Source of the DNA: Kordia sp.
Lineage (GTDB): Bacteria > Bacteroidota > Bacteroidia > Flavobacteriales > Flavobacteriaceae
DNA length: 34,488 bases
Reading direction: 5' to 3'
NCBI GenBank assembly: GCA_002733415.1
Contig: NVVR01000032.1
Span: forward strand, 1-34,488
The translations under genes and the position numbers were made by a program. A model generated the notes under the pieces. The model made no database searches. It was not told the DNA's origin and worked only from the letters and a program-made list of their open reading frames with translations. Of this stretch, positions 26,761 through 34,086 are shown in pieces. The first letter of the stretch is position 1. Each line of letters begins with the position of its first letter.

Positions 26761-28236
26761 TTAAGCTCCTGGGTAATTTGATATTGCACCCAAAATCCAA
26801 CCAATGCTTTTGTTAGCGGTACCACCTACTAATTCCACTGGAGGAGTTAGTGTAATGGTTACTGATCCTGAAGAGGCATTAGATTCGGCTTTATGTGAGT
26901 ATGTGCTTTCTGAACCGCCACCTAAAGGAATTCCAAGAAACGAAGCAGTAATTGAAGCGGATTGATTAACTTCTGTTTTTATTGAAGAAAAATCAGAACT
27001 CTTTACTGTAATTTTAACTGTAGGATAACCTGCAATTACTACACCCTCTAAAAATCCGAAATTACCGTTTTTACTAAAATCAATTTGTGGATTAGGAGAG
27101 AACTTGAAACCTGACACATCTTTACCTTCGTTAGCAATAGCTTTTGTAATTGGGTCAAGCCAATACCAACCACTGGTAGCACCTGACTGTTCGAAAGTCT
27201 TAGGTCCGAAGGTCACTAAGTTTACTCCTGGGTAGGTCATCTCAATAGAGATTGAATTTGAACTTGTAGCAATTTTATCACTAAAATAACTGGCACTATT
27301 GCCGATTCCCATACTAAAGTAATTTAAAAAAGGGATATTAAAACCAGCACTCCCATTTACGGAAACTTTATATTCACTAGATGAAGAACGTGAAACCTTC
27401 ATGCTAAGGGATACTTTATTACTGCTTGATGACATTGCATTCTGAATTTCACTCATTTCCTGAGCTACGGTATAACCAGCGCTTACGTTTCCTGCAGGAG
27501 CGGGTTCACTCGTTGTGATAGCACCTTGTGCTACATTTGGATGTTGAATTGCTCTTATCGCAGCTGCAAGATACCCTGTATTAGATGAAGTCGCATTAAG
27601 TAAAGAGATTACACTATTCATTGCGCCAAGGTAATTCACTAAGAATGGAAGCAATTGTTTTCCTGAAGCAGGGGTTAAATCTAGTAATTCATTAAGATTA
27701 AAGGACTGTTGTATATCCTGAAGTGAGACCCCCGATTTACTAGTCCAATCTGTTTGGATAGTAGATAATATCGCATTTGAAATAGTTGCAGGACTACCTG
27801 AAGCAGCAGGAAGCGTTCCGAAAGCCGCCATCCAGCCATTCTGAAGTGCACTAAGCTGATCAGTTGCTGTTCTGTTTGCCTTACTTACTTTACCTTGATC
27901 GTCCTTACTCAAGCTATAGGAAATAGCTCGTGCTGCATTTAAAAATTTATCTGTAAAGGTTGATTCTCCTTGGGTTACCGCATCTCCAATTACAGCAATA
28001 TTTTTTGAAATCCAATCATATGTTAATTGGTTCATTTGAGAAACGTTTGCTGAATTTTGCCAATTGTACGGGAAATTGCCATGAGGTCCTAGTTGAAAAC
28101 TAGAAAGTGTTTTAGAACCAAGAACAGGCTTTAGTAATGAACTCGCGCTAGCCTTTAAAGCATCTAGAATTTGTGCTGCTTCTTGAGTTGGGGGTGCTTG
28201 TACCGCTCTCTGAGCGGTAAGTGTTGAATTTTCCAT
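26761..28236 (-). CDS. Uncharacterised protein, paralog B of a duplicated family
   Basis: 491-aa paralog of the downstream 470-aa protein, again lacking a signal peptide and transmembrane helix. The N-terminus is Ala/Gln-rich (1-30), then GNFPYNWQ (53-60), TYDWIS, ISYSLS, the NYLGAMN / NATSSNTGYLAAA block, a Ser-rich middle (SSSNKVSLSMKV), and the GFKFSPNPQIDFS block. The C-terminal stretch GIPLGGGSESTYSH followed by SGSVTITLTPP looks like beta strands around a Gly-rich loop. A small stem (GAAGTT/AACTTC, 28262-28279) lies in the leader. Being alternating and Ser/Thr-rich, it could be a structural or lectin/toxin-like protein, but this is a guess. First gene of the probable two-gene unit. Confidence 0.8.
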   Translation of the reverse strand: MENSTLTAQRAVQAPPTQEAAQILDALKASASSLLKPVLGSKTLSSFQLGPHGNFPYNWQNSANVSQMNQLTYDWISKNIAVIGDAVTQGESTFTDKFLNAARAISYSLSKDDQGKVSKANRTATDQLSALQNGWMAAFGTLPAASGSPATISNAILSTIQTDWTSKSGVSLQDIQQSFNLNELLDLTPASGKQLLPFLVNYLGAMNSVISLLNATSSNTGYLAAAIRAIQHPNVAQGAITTSEPAPAGNVSAGYTVAQEMSEIQNAMSSSSNKVSLSMKVSRSSSSEYKVSVNGSAGFNIPFLNYFSMGIGNSASYFSDKIATSSNSISIEMTYPGVNLVTFGPKTFEQSGATSGWYWLDPITKAIANEGKDVSGFKFSPNPQIDFSKNGNFGFLEGVVIAGYPTVKITVKSSDFSSIKTEVNQSASITASFLGIPLGGGSESTYSHKAESNASSGSVTITLTPPVELVGGTANKSIGWILGAISNYPGA

Positions 28237-28379
28237 TTATAATTGGTTTTTTTGGTTAAAAGAAGTTGTTTTAAACTTCTGTGTCATAAATTTATACTTT
28301 TGGTACCTTAGAAAAAAAAATATGTGATAACCTAACGAATTAAAGGGGTAGGCTGTCATAAAAACAGGGTATATTAATT

Positions 28380-28990
28380 ACTTGTTTGATTATCAGTAAT
28401 TCCTTCGCCAATGGTATAAAGTGATTATTGATCTTCTTGAACTATTAACTAAGAGCTCGATTACTAAAGAGTCGTAACAGTATAAGCAGGGGGAACTACA
28501 TTGTCAGTGGTCAATAATGCAACGTTAATCTCATTCGGTGTTTATTCAGAGTTAGGAGCGCAGTATTCAAATAACCGGTGTTTGAAGCGGAGGTATTTTG
28601 CAGTGAAATAGATTTATTAAGCGTGTTGATATGATTGAATAATAATGACATAACTTGTTTTTCACTAGCCGGAGCTTGGTTTAAAACGGTATTAAAATCA
28701 ATAGAATTTTGTAAACATCGCTAATGTGGGGGGTAGATTTCTCTAAGTGATTACAATGGTGTTTTTCACCGAGTCAATCCCGGGGTTTGTACTATAGACA
28801 TGTTGCCAAATGTCTAATAAGTTCTTTTGCTGTCCTTCACTGTTTTGCTTATTGTACAACCATTAAAGCAGCTCCAAAGCTATAAGTAAGTGATCTAGGT
28901 ATAGGAAAATAGAAACTGCTTTCTGAAAGACATGTATTTTTAATTAGGTCAGATTTAAAGGTATGTCTGTTTAGTGAAATAAACTAGAAA
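28380..28990 (-). pseudogene. Decayed third copy of the 470/491-aa family
   Basis: Reading the minus strand, fragments aligning with roughly residues 60-275 of paralog A occur in several frames with stops. They are RSLTYSF (compare ISYSLS), NLLDIWQHVYSTNPGIDSVK, FNTVLNQAPASEKQVMSLLF, NHINTLNKSISLQNTSASN then TGYLNTALL, and AYTVTT. The order and spacing match the intact copies. Both ends are missing and boundaries are approximate. It shows that the family was at least triplicated here and that one copy has died. Confidence 0.75.
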
Positions 28991-29028
28991 ATATGGTCGA
29001 AATCTTGTTTTTTATGTGACTGAATTCG

Positions 29029-29538
29029 TTAATAATAACAATTCACTTTGCTCATCATTGATTTGTAATAGGATTTGGCTAAGGGTAATTTTTGCCCATT
29101 GATCAATACTGATGTTGGATGAATTTCTTCAACGGCTCTCATATTGACGACGTAGGATTTGTGTATCCTTACAAAGTAAGATGAAGGGATAGATTTAAGT
29201 AGTGCTCCAAGATACTTGCGTACAATATGTTGTTTTGTGGTCGTAATAATCCGCGTATAATTACCCTCTCCTTTTAACCATATTATATCATTTTCCAATA
29301 GCCTGATGTAAACTTTATTAACCTTTTTTATAAACAAAATATCCGTTAAGGGTGGGGGAGTCTGTTTAATGTGGTGTTCATTATCAGGTGTATACAAGTC
29401 GAAATCACTTTTTATTAGGGTTGATCTTGTTTGCCCTAAACTATTTTCTTTACCTGTAATAGTATGACCAAGACTGTCAACCAAACGAGAAACAGTATTG
29501 CCTTCAACAGGGTATTCTTCAACAATTTGTATTTTCAT
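29029..29538 (-). CDS. LytTR-family transcriptional regulator
   Basis: 169-aa DNA-binding protein. The C-terminal LytTR domain (about 70-169) has the expected strands: DILFIKKVNKVYIRLLENDI, WLKGEGNYTRI, HIVRKYLGALLKSIP, YFVRIHKSYVVNM and LPLAKSYYKSM. There is no receiver domain; the N-terminal 65 residues are unrecognised, so it is not a classical response regulator. I place the start at ATG 29538 (MKIQIVEEY). The longer frame to 29610 would run through the attC-like hairpin and adds residues of no LytTR character. Phased direct repeats upstream look like LytTR binding sites and suggest autoregulation. The decayed and intact paralog genes lie downstream on the same strand and may be targets. 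Confidence 0.88.
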   Translation of the reverse strand: MKIQIVEEYPVEGNTVSRLVDSLGHTITGKENSLGQTRSTLIKSDFDLYTPDNEHHIKQTPPPLTDILFIKKVNKVYIRLLENDIIWLKGEGNYTRIITTTKQHIVRKYLGALLKSIPSSYFVRIHKSYVVNMRAVEEIHPTSVLINGQKLPLAKSYYKSMMSKVNCYY

Positions 29539-29566
29539 TGTATTTTTATTTTGGTTAATGAATGGC

Positions 29567-29624
29567 AACGTTAGTATAGTTGAAGTGCAGGTGTTTAGCC
29601 CCGATAACACTTATACTTGGTTAT
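29567..29624. repeat. attC-like imperfect hairpin, site D
   Basis: Core AACGTTAGTATA at 29567-29578, 29 bases upstream of the LytTR start. Arms AGTATA (29573-29578) with TATACT (29612-29617), and AGTG (29584-29587) with CACT (29608-29611), are separated by bulges. The core is nearly identical to that of the site before the nitrilase gene. Confidence 0.45.
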
Positions 29625-29818
29625 AGACTTTTAGCTTTAATATTAAGAGATTTCAGATTTGTTATTCATGTATCTTTACTGGTTTTCTGATTAAAATTTC
29701 AGGGTTTCTGTTTTTTACATACTCAAATATATGAATATTTCGCCAACATTTTGACCGTATAAATACCTGGTTATTCAAGTGTAAATACTTGGTTATTAAG
29801 GTATTCATACTTGAATAA
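29613..29818. promoter_or_regulatory. Phased direct repeats, candidate LytTR operator
   Basis: Three direct copies of ATACYTGGTTAT lie at 29613-29624, 29763-29774 and 29785-29796. The last two are 22 bases apart, two helical turns, which is the classical spacing for LytTR/AgrA-type direct-repeat sites. A perfect 10-bp inverted pair, TTATTCAAGT (29771-29780) and ACTTGAATAA (29809-29818), overlaps them. They lie 75 to 280 bases upstream of the LytTR gene. The individual repeat does not match the published LytTR half-site exactly. The 29625-29918 spacer holds no gene otherwise. Confidence 0.5.
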
Positions 29819-29918
29819 AATTACATAAAAACCTGATTCACTTTTATTTAGCTGTATGTGATATACATATACAAGTCGTTAGAGGCTTAAGCTAATTATG
29901 AATAAATGAAAATAAAAA

Positions 29919-30029
29919 ATGAAGAAATACTTAAAAGTGATTTGGATATTTATGTGTTTCTTTTTGTACAATAATTGTCATTACTTGGGAAGTCTATCTT
30001 TTTTCGGAGACAGAAGGAATTGCATATAA
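29919..30029 (+). pseudogene. 36-codon lipoprotein-like 5' remnant (weak)
   Basis: ATG at 29919 opens 36 codons whose product begins with two lysines and a hydrophobic leader (KVIWIFMCFFLY) ending in NNC, like a lipoprotein signal, then stops after a short polar tail. It could be the surviving 5' end of a lost plus-strand gene whose 3' remnant is at 30256-30441, or a chance ORF. Confidence 0.3.
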
Positions 30030-30255
30030 ATCTATTACATACTCGTGAAGATACTAAAAATTAAAAATTGGTCACAAGTATTGGTTTATGACTCTTTAGC
30101 TACCCTATAATTTAATACTGTTCTCTCGTTTTCTCTTACCATGATTTTGTAAATATGTTGTACTTTAAACTGCCCAAAGTTTTGCTTTGGTAAAATGAAA
30201 TAATGATTAGTTATTTTATAAACCAAAGCTTATATCAATTTCATTTCTTTTTTAA

Positions 30256-30441
30256 GATTATGGTGTTTTTTGGGGATTCTCTCAGTTTGTTGATGAAGTA
30301 TTTGGTATCGAAAAGTTTTCAAGCTATGCAACTTCATTATTGAATGATACTCATGAAAACACGATAAAGAATGTTTATGGAGATAGCGAAAAATAAATTT
30401 CGGAAAAATTTGAGAAATCTTGGGCAGAGTTTTTTTATTAG
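30256..30441 (+). pseudogene. 3' remnant of a decayed plus-strand gene
   Basis: Without any start codon, one frame reads DYGVFWGFSQFVDEVFGIEK and on to NVYGDSEK, then an in-frame TAA (30394-30396), then ISEKFEKSWAEFFY and a final TAG. Residue composition is protein-like and both parts share one frame, so this looks like a gene's C-terminus with a nonsense mutation and a lost 5' part. I do not recognise the family. Upstream, 30174-30246 holds nested inverted repeats (CCAAAG/CTTTGG, GCTTTGGT/ACCAAAGC, AAATGAAAT/ATTTCATTT). Confidence 0.4.
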
Positions 30442-30462
30442 AAGATGATTAAAAACACTATA

Positions 30463-30507
30463 CAACACAACCTAAACTGCATTAAAACGCAGTCTAGCCA
30501 AACGTTA
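30463..30507. repeat. attC-like imperfect hairpin, site H
   Basis: Inner arms TAAACTGC (30473-30480) and GCAGTCTA (30489-30496) pair at 7 of 8 positions plus a G-T, around an 8-base loop. They are flanked by ACAACACAACC on one side and GCCAAACGTTA on the other, giving the same AACGTTA core as the other sites. No intact gene adjoins it. Confidence 0.4.
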
Positions 30508-30645
30508 CTCATAAGAACATAGAACATAAAACAGAAGCGTAAGAAGCGAATACTTCGTTACTATGGCATAAAAAATAGAATACCCCTAATTATTTCAAAG
30601 TATTTTATGTTGAATAGGGTAAAGTAGACATGAAATTATGGGTGC

Positions 30646-30679
30646 AAAGGCCAGTAATTTAGGCTGGTCTTTCTTTTTT
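30646..30679 (+). terminator. Plus-strand intrinsic terminator
   Basis: Stem AAAGGCCAG (30646-30654) with CTGGTCTTT (30664-30672), one G-T pair and a 9-base loop, running into a T-rich tract (to 30679). No intact plus-strand gene precedes it, so it probably belonged to the decayed plus-strand gene or to an unseen small RNA. Confidence 0.75.
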
Positions 30680-30757
30680 CTATTAAAGAATCAATTAATT
30701 TACGTAATGCTATTTTTATTAAAAAATAATAATCCAGTTTTGAAGATATCAATGCTC

Positions 30758-30932
30758 GCTAACGCTTAGCTATGAATAGTACGGGGTAGAGAAATGATGA
30801 CTTTTCGTTTTGGTACAAGCCATAAGCTTTTGTGTTTTGTTTTTATTTTGTCAGATTAAAACCAAACCATAAGATTTGAAGATTGCATAAATATACAATT
30901 CCTTTTTCTTGAAGCATCTAATTCGTATTATT
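30758..30932. repeat. Long junction repeat, copy 2 (site E)
   Basis: About 175 bases, closely similar over its whole length to 31848-32020. It begins GCTAACGCTTAGCTATGAAT, continues TAGTACGGGGTAGAGAA, and contains CCATAAGCTTTTG and AACCAAACCATAA. It follows the VF530 gene stop by about 43 bases on the coding (minus) strand and ends with the AACG-N-TTA core. Confidence 0.8.
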
Positions 30933-30974
30933 TATAGGTTTTGTTGGTAAACTTTTTTACAATTAAATTTAGAT

Positions 30975-31337
30975 CTATCTTTCTTCCAACATATCCAAAT
31001 AGACATCCTCAACATGTTCTCGAGCCCAAGTCGTTTTTCTTAAAAACCCGAGGCTAGATTTCATAGTGGGGTTATACATGAAACAGCGAATATTGACACG
31101 ATCTGCCAGATACTCCCAACCATAATACTCTACCAAACGTTCTAAAATCTGAGCTAATTTCACTCCATGTAGCGGGTTGTTAAGTTGTTCTTCAGTGGCT
31201 TGTCTCCTGTTTCGTCTAGTAGGACTCTCTTCATTCAGTTCTTCATTAGTCTTTGGTTTGAACTCTGTATCCGAAAGCTCATCTGATTGCTTCCGTTTAT
31301 CAGTCGGTTCGTTCTTATGATCGTTTTTTAAATCCAT
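30975..31337 (-). CDS. VF530-family DNA-binding protein
   Basis: 120-aa protein. The N-terminal 50 residues are charged and low-complexity (Lys/Glu/Asn/Arg-rich, probably disordered). The C-terminal part matches the VF530 (DUF2132) family: [56 protein letters not shown]. Members are small DNA-binding proteins of unclear physiological role. I choose ATG at 31337. The frame could begin three codons earlier at a TTG, but that TTG is part of a GTTGCCAAC element resembling the junction motifs. It lies 26 bases after the SRPBCC gene and may share its transcript. Confidence 0.88.
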   Translation of the reverse strand: MDLKNDHKNEPTDKRKQSDELSDTEFKPKTNEELNEESPTRRNRRQATEEQLNNPLHGVKLAQILERLVEYYGWEYLADRVNIRCFMYNPTMKSSLGFLRKTTWAREHVEDVYLDMLEER

Positions 31338-31363
31338 TGTTGGCAACTGTTTTTTTATTTTTT

Positions 31364-31795
31364 TTATTTCTCGGCAAACTCTTTAAAAGCGTCCAAATAC
31401 TTCATGGATTGCTTTTTAAACATGCCTTTCATTAAAGGACCTAAAATTTTCATAAAGCCTTTTAATTGGAAATAACTGTTGTTGATTTGCTTTGTACTGT
31501 TATCATTTATCTGTTCAAATACCATTTCCACTTCATTGTAGCCCATTGAGCTGGTAAAACCAAATTTGATTTGGTTGGGCATATTTTGTTCAAGAATGGT
31601 TTCATCTATCACAAATTTTTTATTCTTATGCAAGGAATGAAATCTGCTTTTGGCACCTACTTCATATGGGGTAGGAGATAAGCGCTCTATTTTTTGTAGT
31701 CCCTCCATCCATTTCAAGGCACCATCAGGTTCCAAAAACTTAGCAGCAACTACATCAATAGGTTTGTCAATGGTGTTTGTAATAGTGTATTTCAT
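31364..31795 (-). CDS. SRPBCC-fold protein
   Basis: 143-aa START/SRPBCC superfamily protein (polyketide cyclase or AHSA1-like subgroup). The N-terminus [19 protein letters not shown] is the typical first strand and helix; the domain continues with alternating strands and ends in a long C-terminal helix, [20 protein letters not shown]. This fold binds hydrophobic ligands in a cavity; the specific ligand cannot be told. It is soluble, with no signal peptide. It is preceded by long junction repeat copy 3, whose AACG core lies 56 bases before the start. Confidence 0.88.
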   Translation of the reverse strand: MKYTITNTIDKPIDVVAAKFLEPDGALKWMEGLQKIERLSPTPYEVGAKSRFHSLHKNKKFVIDETILEQNMPNQIKFGFTSSMGYNEVEMVFEQINDNSTKQINNSYFQLKGFMKILGPLMKGMFKKQSMKYLDAFKEFAEK

Positions 31796-31847
31796 GTTTC
31801 ATTGATTAAGTGAGAGAAAATATAGTATTCTTTACTTTTTAATGTTT

Positions 31848-32020
31848 GCCAACGTTTAGCTATGAATAGTACGGGTAGAGAAGTGGCGACTTTTCGTTTT
31901 GGTATAAGCCATAAGCTTTTGCGTTTTGTTTTTATCTTGTCGGTTTAATACCAAACCATAAAATTTGAAGATTTCATAAATATACATTTTTTTTTATTTA
32001 AGTGCCAAATACGTATTATT
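31848..32020. repeat. Long junction repeat, copy 3 (site A)
   Basis: Begins GCCAACGTTTAGCTATGAAT and is closely similar to 30758-30932. It starts about 16 bases after the nitrilase stop on the coding strand and ends 52 bases before the SRPBCC ATG. Internal arms TTTGGTAT (31898-31905) with ATACCAAA (31948-31955), and TATGAA (31861-31866) with TTCATA (31973-31978), allow a nested hairpin. Confidence 0.8.
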
Positions 32021-32035
32021 GCAGTTAGTTTTTAA

Positions 32036-32956
32036 TTAACCCAAGTTATTCTTTACATTGAATGAGAAAACATCCGGTCTTGAATAGTGTCCAACGACAT
32101 CAAACATTCGTTTAGCTTTAATAATTTGTTGAAGGTCAATATCTGCATATAGAATACCTTCTTCTGCCTCAAGAGGTCCTGCTAAAAACTGACCATTTGG
32201 AGCAATTATCGAACTATTACCAACATTGATCCATTTTCTTCCTTCTGGATAAAGTTTTTTAAACTCATACTCATTAGGAATATCATCCATTTTTAAAGCC
32301 ATACAAGTGCTTATTACAAACAATCCACCTTCTCTTGCAATGTGCTGCATAGATTGAGTCCAATTAGGGCTTTTGTCCCAAGTTGGAGAGACTAATATTT
32401 GAGTTCCAAATTCGTAAATAGCATTTCTTGCTAATGGCATGAGGTTTTCCCAACAAATCAATCCTGCAATTTTTCCTACTGAAGTGTCATAAGAACATAA
32501 AGTGCTACCATCTCCTTGAGACCATATCAGACGTTCTCCGCCTGTAGGTATTAACTTTCTATGTTTACCTAGAATTAAACCTTTGTCGTCTATAAAGAGT
32601 AAGCTATTAAATAAACTAGCATTACTTGTTTCAGTATTACGTTCATGCATGCCAATAACTACATTAATGCCGGCTGTTTTAGCCGCTTCACAAAGTTTTT
32701 TTGTAGTATCATCAGGTATAGAAACAGCATTTTTAACAAGTTTTAAGTAAAGTTCATTTAAATCAGCCCCTTTACTATTTGGAATAAGCCATACCCAATC
32801 TGGATAACCAGAAATAAAAGCCTCTGGGAAAACGATTAAGTTAGCACCGTTTTCACCAGCCTCTAAAATCGCTTTACAGGCCTTTTCAACCGTTTTTTCT
32901 TTGTTTAAGAAAACGGGTGAAAGTTGTGCAGCTGCTACCTTTATATTTTTAGTCAT
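32036..32956 (-). CDS. Nitrilase (carbon-nitrogen hydrolase)
   Basis: 306-aa cytoplasmic nitrilase-superfamily enzyme with the complete catalytic triad: Glu45 in VFPEAFISGYP, Lys134 in HRKLIPTGGERL and Cys168 in GLICWENLMP. The CWEN sequence around the nucleophile and the RPDVF C-terminal motif are those of true nitrilases (branch 1), which convert nitriles to carboxylic acids and ammonia, rather than amidases. The substrate (aliphatic, aromatic or cyanide-like) cannot be told. It stands alone as one cassette-like unit, with a 65-base hairpin-containing spacer upstream and a long repeat downstream. Confidence 0.93.
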   Translation of the reverse strand: MTKNIKVAAAQLSPVFLNKEKTVEKACKAILEAGENGANLIVFPEAFISGYPDWVWLIPNSKGADLNELYLKLVKNAVSIPDDTTKKLCEAAKTAGINVVIGMHERNTETSNASLFNSLLFIDDKGLILGKHRKLIPTGGERLIWSQGDGSTLCSYDTSVGKIAGLICWENLMPLARNAIYEFGTQILVSPTWDKSPNWTQSMQHIAREGGLFVISTCMALKMDDIPNEYEFKKLYPEGRKWINVGNSSIIAPNGQFLAGPLEAEEGILYADIDLQQIIKAKRMFDVVGHYSRPDVFSFNVKNNLG

Positions 32957-32978
32957 CTTATTTGTTTTTAATTACATA

Positions 32979-33018
32979 CAACGGTTAGTATAAATTGCAT
33001 TTTATACAATGTTGGCAA
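32979..33018. repeat. attC-like imperfect hairpin, site B
   Basis: Compact hairpin filling the 65-base spacer between methyltransferase and nitrilase. Inner arms GTATAAA (32988-32994) and TTTATAC (33001-33007) are a perfect 7-bp pair around 6 bases. Outer boxes CAAC (32979-32982) and GTTG (33011-33014) are set off by unpaired bases of unequal length. On the coding strand it begins almost at the methyltransferase stop, and its AACGGTTA core is 24 bases from the nitrilase ATG. This is the clearest of the sites. Confidence 0.55.
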
Positions 33019-33021
33019 TAG

Positions 33022-33816
33022 TTATTTCTTACAGTGGTATATTTTTTCTGATTCCATAAGCCCAAACTTGAATATTTCATCTGAAGTGAATTTGGATTTG
33101 ACATCAATCTCATTGACCGTGAATCCTACTTTTTCCAATCTATTTTTATAATCCTGTCCATACCATCTAACATGGTCACTTTGCCCAAAGGCTTTTTCAC
33201 GTTCTTCTGGTGAAGTAATGCTCCAATCCTCGTAAGTTTCCTTTCTTGAATAATCAATTGGTACTTGAAAAATTCCATTACCACCATATGATAAGACTCT
33301 GTACAGTTCTGACATTGCTAAATTGTCGTCAGGTATATGTTCGAGTACATGATTACATAAAATGAAATCAAATGATTGATCTTCAAAGGGGATATTAGTT
33401 ATGTCAACTTTTTCAATTTTTGATTTACCCCCATAATTGTATAATTCTGGGAATAGGTCACATGGCGTGTAGGATATGCTTTGGTTTGGGGCTAACATTT
33501 CATAGAATATCTTTTCAGGAGCAAAATGCAATAATCTAATAGGCTTAATGTTTTTATCAAATATATTTATAGTATCTGATAGGTACAGATAAATAAGTCT
33601 ATGTCTTTCCAAAGAGCTACAATTGTGGCATTTTGCATTTATTCGTTTATTCAGTCCAAACTCGCCAAATATTTTAAATGAGGAATTACAAATTGGACAT
33701 TTTACTGCACTTCCTTTATATAGAGAGATATCCCTTTTTTTATTCTGATCTTGTTTATACGATCTATATTTTTCTATTACCTGTTTTGGAATGATGGATT
33801 TTATTAATTGCTTCAT
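33022..33816 (-). CDS. SAM-dependent methyltransferase with zinc ribbon
   Basis: 264-aa soluble class I methyltransferase (Methyltransf_11 type). After a basic N-terminal helix comes a four-cysteine zinc-ribbon-like element (Cys40, Cys43, Cys63, Cys66 in CPIC and CHNC). The Rossmann fold follows with LLHFAPE at the motif I position, where the usual glycines are replaced, then VDITNIPFEDQSFDFILCNH and the post-motif VLEHIPDD. The weak motif I is common in the methyltransferases linked to glycan or capsule genes, but no such neighbours are present. The substrate is unknown. Preceded by the hairpin at 33834-33882. Confidence 0.85.
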   Translation of the reverse strand: MKQLIKSIIPKQVIEKYRSYKQDQNKKRDISLYKGSAVKCPICNSSFKIFGEFGLNKRINAKCHNCSSLERHRLIYLYLSDTINIFDKNIKPIRLLHFAPEKIFYEMLAPNQSISYTPCDLFPELYNYGGKSKIEKVDITNIPFEDQSFDFILCNHVLEHIPDDNLAMSELYRVLSYGGNGIFQVPIDYSRKETYEDWSITSPEEREKAFGQSDHVRWYGQDYKNRLEKVGFTVNEIDVKSKFTSDEIFKFGLMESEKIYHCKK

Positions 33817-33833
33817 GTTATTTTTTAATTATT

Positions 33834-33882
33834 GCTAACGTTTAGCTCGTATGTTTGTTTAGTTGTAACAATACGTCACTAA
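33834..33882. repeat. attC-like imperfect hairpin, site C
   Basis: Core GCTAACGTTTAGC (33834-33846), itself a near-palindrome, 18 bases before the methyltransferase ATG. Arms TTAGCTCGTATGTTTGTT (33842-33859) and AACAATACGTCACTAA (33867-33882) pair with two bulges. Confidence 0.5.
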
Positions 33883-34086
33883 GATATAACTTTATAAATG
33901 TAATAAACAAAAATAAAAAGAGAAGCTTTTAGCTAGATAAAATTCTTACTAATTGATATCGGATCATAGAGAAACACCCTTCTATTTTTTTCTTAGAACT
34001 TGAACAGTACCTAGGTCCAATATTTATGAGACCGTATTAAAAGCGAGCAAAGGTGAAAAAGAGAAAATGATTTTAATAAATAAATT
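33883..34086 (+). other. Leader of IS110-type element (no gene)
   Basis: About 200 bases with no ORF directly upstream of an IS110-family transposase. In IS110 elements the non-coding end upstream of the transposase encodes the structured bridge RNA that guides recombination. By position this segment would include that left end, but I cannot place the element boundary or fold the RNA by eye. Confidence 0.35.

Noticed and set aside
29539..29610. Longer LytTR protein starting at 29610
   Set aside because: The extra residues come from the hairpin-containing spacer; the ATG at 29538 follows the same AT-rich leader seen for other genes of the region.
31338..31346. TTG start three codons before the VF530 ATG
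   Set aside because: The TTG belongs to a GTTGCCAAC junction-like element; the ATG at 31337 is the simpler start.
29567..33846. AACG(N)TTA core as a simple -7 promoter element
   Set aside because: On the coding strand only one copy (TAACGTTG at 29567) approaches TAnnTTTG; the others do not, and the hairpins would remain unexplained. Not fully excluded.
24979..33882. Canonical class 1 integron attC sites
   Set aside because: The outer boxes do not read GTTRRRY/RYYYAAC and no integrase is visible, so only the looser term attC-like is used.
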